The notes beneath the pieces were generated by a model. That model searched no databases and had not been told where the DNA came from. It saw only the letters and a program-made list of their open reading frames with translations. The translations under genes were made by a program, and so were the position numbers. Shown here one piece after another: positions 1 to 7,718 of a stretch of DNA of 32,574 nucleotides. Within the stretch, counting starts at the first letter, position 1, and the number at the start of each line of letters is the position of its first letter. The DNA comes from CAXBCP01 sp038120765 (GTDB lineage Bacteria > Pseudomonadota > Alphaproteobacteria > MPNO01 > UBA830). The stretch covers positions 1-32,574 of the forward strand of contig JAYOMI010000036.1 of the NCBI GenBank assembly GCA_038120765.1, in the 5' to 3' direction.

Positions 1-27
1 GAGGTTCGAATCCTCTCGCCCCGACCA
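1..27 (+). tRNA. tRNA 3' end, probably tRNA-Pro (partial)
   Basis: Only the T arm and acceptor end are present. The T stem pairs around the loop TTCGAAT. It is followed by the acceptor strand CGCCCCG (17-23), discriminator A24 and an encoded CCA (25-27). The final acceptor base is G, so the missing first base of the tRNA should be C. A C1:G72 pair with discriminator A73 is the identity signature of bacterial tRNA-Pro; most other tRNAs start with G1:C72. The anticodon lies outside the window, so the isotype is an inference. Confidence 0.8.
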
Positions 28-60
28 TTTTCATTCAGGCATTTGAGACACTATCGTACC

Positions 61-102
61 GACGCCCCGCACCGCGGGCTGTTGGCCGCGATACGGGGCG
101 TC
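61..102. terminator. hairpin after tRNA, possible bidirectional terminator
   Basis: A perfect 9-bp stem, GACGCCCCG (61-69) with CGGGGCGTC (94-102), lies between the tRNA end and the convergent VOC gene. A short T-rich stretch follows on the plus strand (TTGATAT), but there is no real T run, so termination strength is uncertain. Confidence 0.45.
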
Positions 103-124
103 TTGATATCCCGGAATTTCGCGC

Positions 125-625
125 TTATTCGGCGGCCTGGCTCGCGGCCTTTTTCTCTGCGCGGCGTTCCAGCTTTTCACGCTCCGCCGCGTCCGCGGGC
201 ACGACGTCCTTGATCGAGCCGCCCCAGCCGAGATGGGTGCAGTCGACGATAATGCCGTGGGGATCGCGGAATTTCATTTCGTAGAATGTGGACGGCGCCT
301 TTTCGGTCGGGCGGCCCTGGAAGTATTTCCCGCCGGCGGCCTCGATCTTCTTTTCGGTCTCTTCAAGGTCGTCGACCCAGAAGCCGATATGGTGGATGCC
401 TTCCCAGTCCTTGCCGCGCTCGTCCTCGCCCTCGACATAGCCGGCCCATTCGTCCGTCTTGTAGTCAAGCAGGGCGACGGTGATGACGCCGTCCGTGACG
501 TAGCAGCCACGGGCGAGCGGTGAATCGGTTTTGCCGCAGCGTTCCATGTCGAACGCTTCGCAATAGAAGTCGGCAGCTTTTTCCGGGTCGGCGACGGAAA
601 GGGCGATATGACGAAGTTTGGCCAT
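125..625 (-). CDS. VOC family (glyoxalase/dioxygenase-fold) protein
   Basis: The 166-residue protein has the paired beta-alpha-beta-beta-beta modules of the vicinal oxygen chelate fold. Module one starts RHIALSVADPEKAADFY, and module two starts IHHIGFWVDDLEETEKKI near residue 95. His6 and a His in IHHIG are candidate metal ligands. FRDPHGIIVD near residue 135 is the usual last strand and turn. The C-terminus is a charged Ala/Lys/Glu helix. The start at 625 is supported by AGGAGA seven bases upstream. It lies 23 bp behind an amidohydrolase on the same strand, so the two probably share a transcript. The substrate cannot be read from sequence; lyase, dioxygenase and isomerase activities all occur in this fold. 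Confidence 0.85.
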   Translation of the reverse strand: MAKLRHIALSVADPEKAADFYCEAFDMERCGKTDSPLARGCYVTDGVITVALLDYKTDEWAGYVEGEDERGKDWEGIHHIGFWVDDLEETEKKIEAAGGKYFQGRPTEKAPSTFYEMKFRDPHGIIVDCTHLGWGGSIKDVVPADAAEREKLERRAEKKAASQAAE

Positions 626-648
626 TTGAATTCTCCTGTGTGTGCGGC

Positions 649-1800
649 TCAGACCGCCATCTGCGACGGATCCGGGCCCTTAAGATGAAACATTTCGAGG
701 CAACGATCAAACACTACCCGGCGGCGGATGGCGGGATCGACGCCGGCGAATGTTTTATCCATCACCTCGTCCGCATCCGGCCAGACGCCCTGACCGTGAG
801 GATAGTCGGCTCCCCACATGAGGATATCGGCCATGCCGGATTCCGGATGCTGCAGCATCATGCCGGCGACGTAGTCTTCTTCGTAGGTGATGGTCACCTG
901 GCGTTTGACGTATTCGCTCGGCATTTCCTTCAGGCCTGTATCGGCGAAAAGGCCCGGGCGTTCGACGGCCTGCCGGTCCATCCACTGGAGCAGCATCGGC
1001 CCCCAGCCGGCACGGCATTCGCCGTAATTGTAGCGGAGTTTCGGGTGACGCATCAGCGTGCCGGAATAGGCAAGCTGGGAAATCGGCTTGGCCGCGCTGA
1101 ACGGCACGCATGAAAAATAGGCCATCCGCACGCCACGTTCCGTGATCGGGTAGGGCGCGCCGGCCTTGTCGCCGATATGACTGCACACGGTAACGTCGCC
1201 GTCCTCGCAGGCGGACCAGAACGGATCCCAGCATTCTTCCCAGATTTCCTTCGCCATATCGGCGACAGGGAATTCGACCGCCTTGCAGCCGAGTTTCTTG
1301 ACGCGTTCGAGTTCTTTCAGCGCCGCTTCGGGGTCGAAGACGGGCATGATCGGCAGCATCAGCAGCCGGTCAGGCTGAACCGTGTTGAGTTCGGTCATCC
1401 AGTCGTTATAGACGCGGTGCACCTCATGGCGCAGCGCGAGGTCGTGGATTTCCCATTTGCGCACCGATGCATAGCCGACATAGGCCCAGATGCCGGCCAT
1501 ATCCATATGCTTCAGGATGATCTCGGGATCGGCAGGCGGCAGGGCGCCGTCGGGGATTTCCTTTGCGTAGTCGCCGTAATACATCTCAAGCGATTTGCGG
1601 TTGTCCGGGCTGTCGGCGGCGCCGCCGTCACGGCCGCTGAAAATGCGACCTTCCCATTCCCAGACCCACATCCCGTCGTCCTGAACGACCTTCGGGGCTG
1701 CCTGTTTGAATTTCTCGGCGACGCGGTCCTGCCAGAGATTGGCCGGGATCCAGCGCTGGTCGATATGGTTGTCGGCGGAGTTGTATTTGTAGAGTGTCAT
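649..1800 (-). CDS. amidohydrolase family protein (amidohydrolase 2 / ACMSD-like)
   Basis: The 383-residue protein belongs to the amidohydrolase 2 group, TIM-barrel metal enzymes related to aminocarboxymuconate-semialdehyde decarboxylase. The N-terminus has a reduced metal motif (SADNHID, residues 8-14, with His12). The middle has VCSHIGDKAGAP, supplying a probable ligand His. The C-terminus has ILMWGADYPHGQG, where the Asp is the usual catalytic or metal Asp after the last strand. Members decarboxylate or hydrolyse cyclic and aromatic carboxylates; the substrate here is unknown. It is first in a two-gene unit with the VOC protein. A strong terminator upstream separates it from the Bug protein, so it should have its own promoter in 1801-1990. 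Confidence 0.85.
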   Translation of the reverse strand: MTLYKYNSADNHIDQRWIPANLWQDRVAEKFKQAAPKVVQDDGMWVWEWEGRIFSGRDGGAADSPDNRKSLEMYYGDYAKEIPDGALPPADPEIILKHMDMAGIWAYVGYASVRKWEIHDLALRHEVHRVYNDWMTELNTVQPDRLLMLPIMPVFDPEAALKELERVKKLGCKAVEFPVADMAKEIWEECWDPFWSACEDGDVTVCSHIGDKAGAPYPITERGVRMAYFSCVPFSAAKPISQLAYSGTLMRHPKLRYNYGECRAGWGPMLLQWMDRQAVERPGLFADTGLKEMPSEYVKRQVTITYEEDYVAGMMLQHPESGMADILMWGADYPHGQGVWPDADEVMDKTFAGVDPAIRRRVVFDRCLEMFHLKGPDPSQMAV

Positions 1801-1831
1801 CTGATTCCCGAACTGTCTGGATTAAACTGTA

Positions 1832-1847
1832 TTCGTCAGTATACGAA
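1832..1847 (-). promoter_or_regulatory. candidate promoter -10 overlapped by inverted repeat
   Basis: On the minus strand the sequence TATACT (1838-1843) resembles a -10 box 38-43 bp before the amidohydrolase start. The -35 match 17 bp further up is weak (TTTATC). The same bases sit inside the inverted repeat TTCGT-N6-ACGAA (1832-1847), which contains a GTATAC core like GntR/FadR-type operators. A repressor site over the promoter is an inference; no regulator gene is in the window. Confidence 0.3.
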
Positions 1848-1990
1848 AAAGACCTTACCCGATAAAGCGCGACGGGGCGGCCTGGATCATGGCATGGGCC
1901 GTTTCGCGCGATTTGTTTTCCATAGATCATTTTGCTGACGCGGCTCACCTTTTCGGGCGTCGCTTTGGCGAAACAATGACCGGGAGAGAA

Positions 1991-2020
1991 AACGGCCTTT
2001 CCCGTCAGGGAAAGGCCGTT
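1991..2020 (-). terminator. rho-independent terminator of the Bug protein gene
   Basis: A perfect 13-bp stem, AACGGCCTTTCCC (1991-2003) with GGGAAAGGCCGTT (2008-2020), has a four-base loop. On the minus strand it is followed by TTCTCTCC. It starts 26 bp after the stop of the solute-binding protein gene and separates it from the amidohydrolase unit. Confidence 0.85.
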
Positions 2021-2045
2021 GTTGTCGTGCTGTTGGCCGACAGTT

Positions 2046-3080
2046 TTATTTCTTGCCGTAAACCAGTTCGCTGGCGCGGGCGACGAGCTCGGGCTTGGCG
2101 CTGTCGATCGCGTTATTGACAGCTGCCTGCACCTCTTCGCCGGTTGCCGGGATGACGCGAAGATTGCGTTTCTTCGCATCCGCGATGAACTTCGGATCGA
2201 CGATCATCTTGGCCCAGGCAGCGCGCATGATCTTGATTGCCGATTCCGGCGTGCCGGGAGGGGCTGCGAGACCGCGGCCGATCAGGCCGAGAGCGCCGAT
2301 GAATTCGACGATGGGTTTGTCGGCATCGGCGACGAGGTCTTTAAGCATCGGCACATTCGGCAACTCGGGATCGGGCGAGAGACCGACCTGCAGAATGGCA
2401 TTGGCGAACGGCTTGTCTCCCTCGAACCAGCGGCCAAAGCCGGACTTCCAGAAAAGCCAGTTGAAGGCGGCGCCACGGACTTCTCCCTGTTCGACGGCAA
2501 GTCCTGTCTTGTTGGAGCCCTTGTAGCCCGAGACGATCTTCATCTTCGTGCCGAGCAGCCCGTTCACGAGGCTCGGAATGATATAGGCCGTCGAGCCGAG
2601 ACCGGTCGATCCCATCGGGATTTCCTTGGTCTTGAGGTCTTCCCATTTCGTCACGCCGCTATCCGCGCGTGCGACGACGATCACGTTGGTCTGGTTGGCG
2701 GTGCCGATAGACGTGAACTTGCGCATGTCGTACTTGGCTTTTTTCGGCGCCATCAGCTGAACGACGACTGAACTGTCCGGCGGGACCAGATAGTTCAGGC
2801 CATTGGCCGGCATCGCCTGTGCGGCGTAATTTGCCGCCAGCATGCCGCCCGCACCGGGACGCGATTCGACGATGATCGTCGGATTTCCCGGGATATAGGG
2901 TTTGAGGTGGTCGGCGAACATCTGGGCGTATTTGCCGTATGTACCGCCGACACCGAAGCCGATCACGATCTTGATCTGCTTGCCGGCGAAATCGAAATCC
3001 TGTGCCTTGGCGGGGGCGGCGAGCATCGCCGTTGCGCCAAGCGCTGCGCCTATCAGCGCTATTCTGGTCTTGCCAATCAT
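2046..3080 (-). CDS. Bug/TctC family tripartite tricarboxylate transporter substrate-binding protein
   Basis: A 344-residue periplasmic binding protein of the Bug (TctC-like) family. The signal peptide is clear, with a positive start (MIGKTR), a hydrophobic core and cleavage after PAKA near residue 26. The family pattern follows: IKIVIGFGVGGTYGKYAQMFADHL, then IVESRPGAGGMLAANY. Within it the usual PPGGxxD segment is replaced by GVGGTYG. The start at 3080 is preferred over an in-frame ATG at 3098 because AGAGAGG lies six bases upstream and the signal peptide then begins properly. The TctA and TctB membrane subunits are not in the window, which is common for orphan Bug proteins. The ligand is probably a carboxylate. 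Confidence 0.88.
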   Translation of the reverse strand: MIGKTRIALIGAALGATAMLAAPAKAQDFDFAGKQIKIVIGFGVGGTYGKYAQMFADHLKPYIPGNPTIIVESRPGAGGMLAANYAAQAMPANGLNYLVPPDSSVVVQLMAPKKAKYDMRKFTSIGTANQTNVIVVARADSGVTKWEDLKTKEIPMGSTGLGSTAYIIPSLVNGLLGTKMKIVSGYKGSNKTGLAVEQGEVRGAAFNWLFWKSGFGRWFEGDKPFANAILQVGLSPDPELPNVPMLKDLVADADKPIVEFIGALGLIGRGLAAPPGTPESAIKIMRAAWAKMIVDPKFIADAKKRNLRVIPATGEEVQAAVNNAIDSAKPELVARASELVYGKK

Positions 3081-3213
3081 TTTATGCCTCTCTGTCATAG
3101 AGTTATCAGTTCGTGGAGAACTTGTTCCGCCCTGTAAAAGGTTACGGACTCAGTTAAAGGTTATTGCTTTTAGTTCTATGCATTTCTTAGCATTTGGTGC
3201 CCTATATTGCAAC

Positions 3214-3241
3214 TTGACGTATTCGCCGGTTAACGGCTAAT
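3214..3241 (+). promoter_or_regulatory. candidate sigma-70 promoter for the NDUFS4-like gene
   Basis: TTGACG (3214-3219) and GCTAAT (3236-3241) are 16 bp apart, matching the -35 and -10 consensus at 5/6 and 4/6. Transcription would start close to 3247, giving a leader of about 30 bases before the ATG at 3275. Confidence 0.4.
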
Positions 3242-3274
3242 TCGTTGATAATTCACATGATGGAACGCCAACCG

Positions 3275-3583
3275 ATGACCGCTGTCCGCATCTACCAGCC
3301 CCGTAAGAACGCCATGCAATCAGGCCGTGGCAAGACGAAATACTGGCTGGTCGAGTTCGAGCCGGGGGCAAAGGCCCGCAACGATGCCCTCATGGGGTGG
3401 GTCGGCAAGGGCGATACGCAGAACCAGGTGAAAATGCGCTTTGACACCAGAGAAGAAGCCGTCGCCTTCTGCGCGAAACGGGGCCTGACCTATCAGGTGA
3501 TCGAACCCAAGACGCGTCGTGTCCACCCGAAGTCGTATTCAGACAATTTCAGCAGTACCCGCGAGAAAAACTGGACCCACTGA
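3275..3583 (+). CDS. NDUFS4-like ETC complex I subunit
   Basis: A 102-residue protein of the ETC complex I / NDUFS4 family, an accessory subunit on the peripheral arm of NADH:ubiquinone oxidoreductase. Family landmarks in order are VRIYQPRKNAMQSGRGKTKYW, then EFEP, DALMGWVGKGDTQNQVKMRF, EEAVAFCAKRGLTYQV and the basic tail PKSYSDNFS. Upstream in-frame TTG 3245 and ATGs at 3257 and 3260 are possible starts. I prefer 3275 because GGAA sits nine bases upstream and homologues begin M(T/S)-x-RIY. It is monocistronic, diverging from the Bug gene. It acts at the cytoplasmic membrane with the nuo complex, encoded elsewhere. It is the clearest marker that the host is alphaproteobacterial. Confidence 0.9.
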   Translation: MTAVRIYQPRKNAMQSGRGKTKYWLVEFEPGAKARNDALMGWVGKGDTQNQVKMRFDTREEAVAFCAKRGLTYQVIEPKTRRVHPKSYSDNFSSTREKNWTH

Positions 3584-3827
3584 GGGACTCTCCGACCTCT
3601 GCTTCGGAGCCCGGGAAAAACGGTATTAGAAGGGCGCGGCATCGTTGCTCCGTCGTCCCGAACCGTGCAGTGAGCAGGCCATAGATACAATTCAAAACAT
3701 ATCGTGTGACGATTCTGCGTGACGGTCGACAGGTGCGGCGATAGAATTTTCTGCCTAAACATCAGCGCGACACCTCAAAAGTCGTGAAAAAATTCCAAGA
3801 TATTGATAGGTGAGGAGAAATTCTGCC
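3584..3827. other. intergenic region, nothing recognised
   Basis: I see no RNA gene or convincing ORF in this 244-bp gap. A weak 6-bp hairpin, CTCCGA (3590-3595) with TCGGAG (3604-3609), follows the NDUFS4-like stop but has no T run. The end of the region must hold the promoter of the hydroxylase operon. Confidence 0.4.
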
Positions 3828-3863
3828 ATGGTCGCTTTTACCGTTAACGGAAAAGCGTAGAAC

Positions 3864-4280
3864 GTGAACGCCGGCGATGATACGCCGCTGCTCTGGGCTC
3901 TGCGCGAACATCTTAAAATGACAGGAACGAAATTCGGCTGCGGTGCAGGGCTTTGCGGCGCCTGCACGGTCCATGTCGATGGCGAGGCCGTGTTTTCGTG
4001 TCAGACGGCTTTGTCCGACGTCGCCGGCAAAAAGGTCACCACGATTGAAGGTCTGGCGCCGAACGGCGACCACGCGCTTCAGAAAGCCTGGATCGCCGAG
4101 CAGGTGCCGCAATGCGGCTACTGCCAGTCCGGCCAGATCATGAAGGCCGCGGAACTGCTGGCCACGAACAAGCAGCCGACGCGCGACGAAATCGTCCAGC
4201 ATATGAACTCGAACATCTGTCGCTGCGGAACCTATCCGCGCATCGTGCGCGCCGTTCAGCGCGCGGCGAAGGAGGGCTAG
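3864..4280 (+). CDS. iorA: (2Fe-2S)-binding small subunit of IorA-type molybdenum hydroxylase, 5' end interrupted by TAG
   Basis: This encodes the small iron-sulfur subunit of an isoquinoline 1-oxidoreductase-type molybdenum hydroxylase. The plant-type 2Fe-2S site is CGAGLCGACT followed by the Cys of FSCQTA. The C-terminal 2Fe-2S domain has CGYCQSGQ and CRCGTYPRI. The natural start should be ATG 3828, ten bases after GAGGAG. That frame reads MVAFTVNGKA and then meets TAG at 3858-3860 before continuing NVNAGDDTPLLW. The coordinates given use an internal GTG at 3864 with no ribosome site, which removes the first beta strand. A single C-to-T change (CAG to TAG) would explain the stop. It ends 3 bp before the large subunit gene, which is also damaged, so this may be a pseudogene or a sequence error. 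Confidence 0.75.
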   Translation: MNAGDDTPLLWALREHLKMTGTKFGCGAGLCGACTVHVDGEAVFSCQTALSDVAGKKVTTIEGLAPNGDHALQKAWIAEQVPQCGYCQSGQIMKAAELLATNKQPTRDEIVQHMNSNICRCGTYPRIVRAVQRAAKEG

Positions 4281-4283
4281 GTC

Positions 4284-6490
4284 ATGAACGAAGTCAGCAA
4301 GATCGACCTCCACGAACTCACCGTCAGCCGCCGGACATTTGTCGGCGGGGCCGCGGGGCTCACATTCGCCATGACCGTCAGCGGTCTCGTCAGCGAGGCC
4401 GTGGCTGCAACCGGCCGTGACGGCGACAACACCGTCAACGCCTATGTCACGATCCGCGCGGACAATACGATCACGATCATGTCGCCGGCGGCGGAAATGG
4501 GGCAGGGCATTATGACCTGCCTGCCATTGATCGTGGCCGAATACATGGATGCGGACTGGGACAAGGTCTCCGTCGAGACGGCGCCCGCAAATCACAAGCT
4601 GTACGGCAATCCGAAGTTCGGCGGTATCCAGTACACCGTCGCCTCGCTGTCCGTGATGGGGTACTGGGATCCGCTCAGAATGGTGGGTGCGCAGACCCGC
4701 CAGGTTCTCATCATCGCGGCGGCCGAAAAATGGGGCGTCGCCGCATCGGAATGTTCCACCGAGCCGAGCCGGGTGGTGCACAAGTCTGGCAAGAGCCTGA
4801 CCTATGGCGAAATTGCCGCGTTCGCCAAACCGCCGGCGGAAATGCCGAAGGTCGATCCATCCGCGGTGAAGAACGAGAGCAATTATCGTCTTCTCGGCAA
4901 GGATACCGGGCGCGTCGACGTGCCGTCCAAGACCAACGGTTCCGCCCAGTACGGCATGGACTTCCAGATCGATGGCATGGTCTATGCCTCGATCCATCGG
5001 TCGCCAGTCTCGAAAGCGAAGCCGGTTTCGGTGAACGAGGCCGAGGTCATGAAGATCAAGGGGGTCAAACGGGTCATCAGTCTGCCCTATGGCGTCGCCA
5101 TCATCGGCGACACCGTGGAATCGACCAAGACGGGGCGCGCAGCGCTTGATGTCAAATGGTCGGAGGCGCCCGGCGATACCTTCACCTCCCAGACGGCGAT
5201 CGGGGATGACCTGAAAATCGCCGCCGATCCGGCAAGCAAGGGCGTTACCTGGAAAAGCGAGGGCGACGTGGCTGCCGGCATGGCGGGTGCGGCCACGGTC
5301 AAAACGTTCGAATATACCAGCGAACATAACTACCACGCCCAGATGGAGCCGATGAACGCCACCGCGCGCGTCAGCCCCGACGGGAAGTCGGCGGAAATCT
5401 GGGCATCGACCCAGGGCCCGACGATCGCGCAGCTGGTGTCGTCCAAGGTTCTGAAAACCAGCCCGGCGAACGTCAAGGTCTATCCGCAGTTGATCGCGGT
5501 GGCTTCGGTCGTCGCGCGCAGCCCGATTTCGTGGTCGATGCGGTGTTGCTGTCCAAGATGATGGGCGGCGGCACGCCGGTGAAGGTGATCTATAGCCGGG
5601 AAGACGATCTGGCGGCGGGCCGCATGCGGCCCATGACGGCGCACAGGATCGATGTCGGCATGGACAAGGACGGAAAGATCGTCGGCTGGAAACACCGTGT
5701 CGTCGGCGAATCCGCGATCGCCTACACCAACCCCGACCGGCTTAAAAAGTCCGGCGGCAAGGACGTGCTCGTGATGGCAGGGGCGGAGATACCGTATTAC
5801 GGTATCCCGAACTGGATGGCGGATCATGTCCATCAGAAACGCGGTGCGCGGCTTGCCGCGTGGCGGGGGATCGGTGCGGGCTATACCAAGTTCGCCAGTG
5901 AGGCGACCGTCGACAAGCTGGCGCTCGAAGCTAAGACCGACCCGGTCGAATACCGGCTTGGTCTGCTGAGCGACGAGAAGGCGAAAAACGTGCTGAAAGC
6001 GGTCGCGGAAATGGCCGACTGGAAGCGCAAACGCAGCGGTACCGCCCTCGGTGTGGCGGTCTCGCAGTTGCACGGGGCCAATGTCGCCGGTATCGCGGAG
6101 GTCTCCGTCAACGAGGACGGCAAGATCGAGGTTCATAACTTCTGGATGGCCCTCGATCCGGGCATTGCCCTGCAGCCCGACAATATCGTTGCGCAGACCG
6201 AGTCCAACATCATCTATGGTCTGAGCCAGACCATCAAGGAGAAGGTCACGCTCGAAAACGGCGCTGTCCAGCAGAGCAACTTCCACGACTACGAAGTGTT
6301 CCGCCAGGAAGACATTCCGAATATCGAGGTCAGGGTGATGCCGCAGGGAGGCATCCCCCGGGGTATCGGCGAACTCGGCCTGCCGCCGACGGCGGGGGCG
6401 GTGGCGAACGCCGTTCGCGCCCTCACGGGAGCAGACCTCACACAGATGCCCTTCACGCCGGAACGCGTGAAGGCCGCAATGAAGGGCTAA
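4284..6490 (+). pseudogene. iorB: molybdopterin-binding large subunit, IorB-type aldehyde/isoquinoline oxidoreductase, frameshifted
   Basis: Together two overlapping frames (4284-5561 and 5531-6490) encode about 735 residues, the normal IorB length. The N-terminus has a twin-arginine signal (SRRTFV, residues 15-20) and a hydrophobic stretch, so the enzyme would be exported folded, with the small subunit carried along. Molybdopterin-family landmarks include MGQGIMTCLPLIVAEYM early and GELGLPPTAGAVANAV near the end. The frame breaks near 5494-5498. Before it the reading is VKVYPQLI, and one frame over it continues GGFGRRAQPDFVVDAVLLSK. Inserting one G restores the family motif IGGGFGRR, so a one-base deletion is the simplest cause. 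There is no FAD (CoxM) subunit, as expected for the Ior class. The substrate is an aldehyde or N-heterocycle, not determinable here. Confidence 0.85.
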
Positions 6491-6525
6491 AAAGCCCTCT
6501 CGCTTATGGGAGTAGGCGTCCAGGG

Positions 6526-6561
6526 AAACCCCGCGACGGAGCGATCCGTGGCGGGGTTTTT
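6526..6561. terminator. bidirectional rho-independent terminator
   Basis: The outer stem AAACCCCGC (6526-6534) pairs with GCGGGGTTT (6551-6559), and the inner stem ACGGA pairs with TCCGT around a GCGA loop. Flanking T and A runs allow termination in both directions. It lies between the convergent IorB and DUF2817 genes. Confidence 0.88.
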
Positions 6562-6564
6562 GCG

Positions 6565-7656
6565 TCAGAGTTCGCCGAGGCCCTTGATGCCGCGGCGCAG
6601 GATTTGCCGTCCGCGCACCCAGACGAGTTCTTTCCAGTCGTCTTCGTCCGGGTAGAGCGCCTTGCGGACCTGCGCCTTGATGGCGCGCCCCACATCGCTG
6701 TCGACCTCGCCCTTCGCGTGCAGCCAGTTATCGGCGATCAGCGCCATCAGCACTTCGCGCACGGAATAGGTCCCGAATTCGACCGTCAGGCTGGTGATCT
6801 CGGTTTCCGTATCCGCCAGCCGCCGGCGCAGGCCGGATCCGATCGTGCCGCTGAGCGGCGCCGAGAGCGCCTGTCCCTCGGCGGGGGCGGCGAGCCCGTT
6901 GATGAACCATTTGCTGACCCGGTCGCCGTGCGGACTGCCCGGGCGGGTCATGCCGAGAAGCTCTCCCGCCCCGTAGGAACCGAGCCCGGTATGCCAGTCG
7001 AGAAACAGGACGTGCCCGGCGCCGACGACATGTTCCTCGACGATCCGGCGAAAGCGCATCTGGGCGCCGGTCGGTTCCGTGCCGCCGAAGAATATGCCGT
7101 CCGGATGATCGTACTGTCCGCCGGTCAGGACCGATTGCAGCTTGTACAGCGAGTGTTTCGTCGCATAACGCTCCAGCTTTTCCCTGGAGGCGGCGACGGT
7201 TTTGTCATCCCAGTCATCCGGCAGGATCACCGGGTGAAGCTTCGTATATTCGGTGTTTTTCGGATGAGGCTGGTCGTGATCGACGAAATTGCGGTTCAGG
7301 TCGACATTCTCTTCGGTCACGCGGCGCACCCAGGCGAAACCATGGCAGTTCAGCGCGTGAATGAAAACGAGGCGGACATTGTCCGGCAGCGCCGCTGTGC
7401 CGCCGCTGTCCAGAAAACCCGTCAGGATGCCGGACCCGCAGAACCCTTCGACGCCGTGGGTCGCGGTGTTGCACAGAAACACATTCGGCGCATCTTCATG
7501 GCCAAGCAGGGCGACGTCGGTGAAGACAGGTTCGCCATCGGGCCCGGTCGATCCGGCGTCATAGGTGGCGATGCGCGCGCCGGCTTTTTCCGTGGCCGCG
7601 AGAAACGAAGCCCTTCCGGCCCGGTAATCCTGCGGAAAATATTCAAGATGAGACAT
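6565..7656 (-). CDS. DUF2817 protein, M14-like zinc carboxypeptidase/aminoacylase fold
   Basis: A 363-residue protein of the DUF2817 family, related to M14 zinc carboxypeptidases and succinylglutamate desuccinylase/aspartoacylase enzymes. Visible catalytic elements are the zinc motif HxxE (THGVEG, His67 and Glu70), the substrate-clamp motif DLNRNF, LDWHTGLG and a C-terminal SLTVEFGT containing the candidate catalytic Glu. It probably hydrolyses an amide or peptide bond in a small substrate in the cytoplasm, as there is no signal peptide. The start at 7656 (MSHLEYFPQDY) is chosen from family similarity; the open frame extends upstream but without recognisable protein, and no good ribosome site is seen. 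It follows the amidohydrolase gene by 62 bp on the same strand and probably shares its transcript. Confidence 0.85.
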   Translation of the reverse strand: MSHLEYFPQDYRAGRASFLAATEKAGARIATYDAGSTGPDGEPVFTDVALLGHEDAPNVFLCNTATHGVEGFCGSGILTGFLDSGGTAALPDNVRLVFIHALNCHGFAWVRRVTEENVDLNRNFVDHDQPHPKNTEYTKLHPVILPDDWDDKTVAASREKLERYATKHSLYKLQSVLTGGQYDHPDGIFFGGTEPTGAQMRFRRIVEEHVVGAGHVLFLDWHTGLGSYGAGELLGMTRPGSPHGDRVSKWFINGLAAPAEGQALSAPLSGTIGSGLRRRLADTETEITSLTVEFGTYSVREVLMALIADNWLHAKGEVDSDVGRAIKAQVRKALYPDEDDWKELVWVRGRQILRRGIKGLGEL

Positions 7657-7718
7657 CGGGCGAGGATGAAGAAAGGCGCGGTTTGAGTCCAGACGCGTCT
7701 CTCCGGCTGGGCAGGCGG

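Noticed and set aside
3762..5336. Long antisense open frame opposite the molybdenum hydroxylase genes
   Set aside because: The plus strand carries clear iron-sulfur and molybdopterin motifs; the antisense protein has none.
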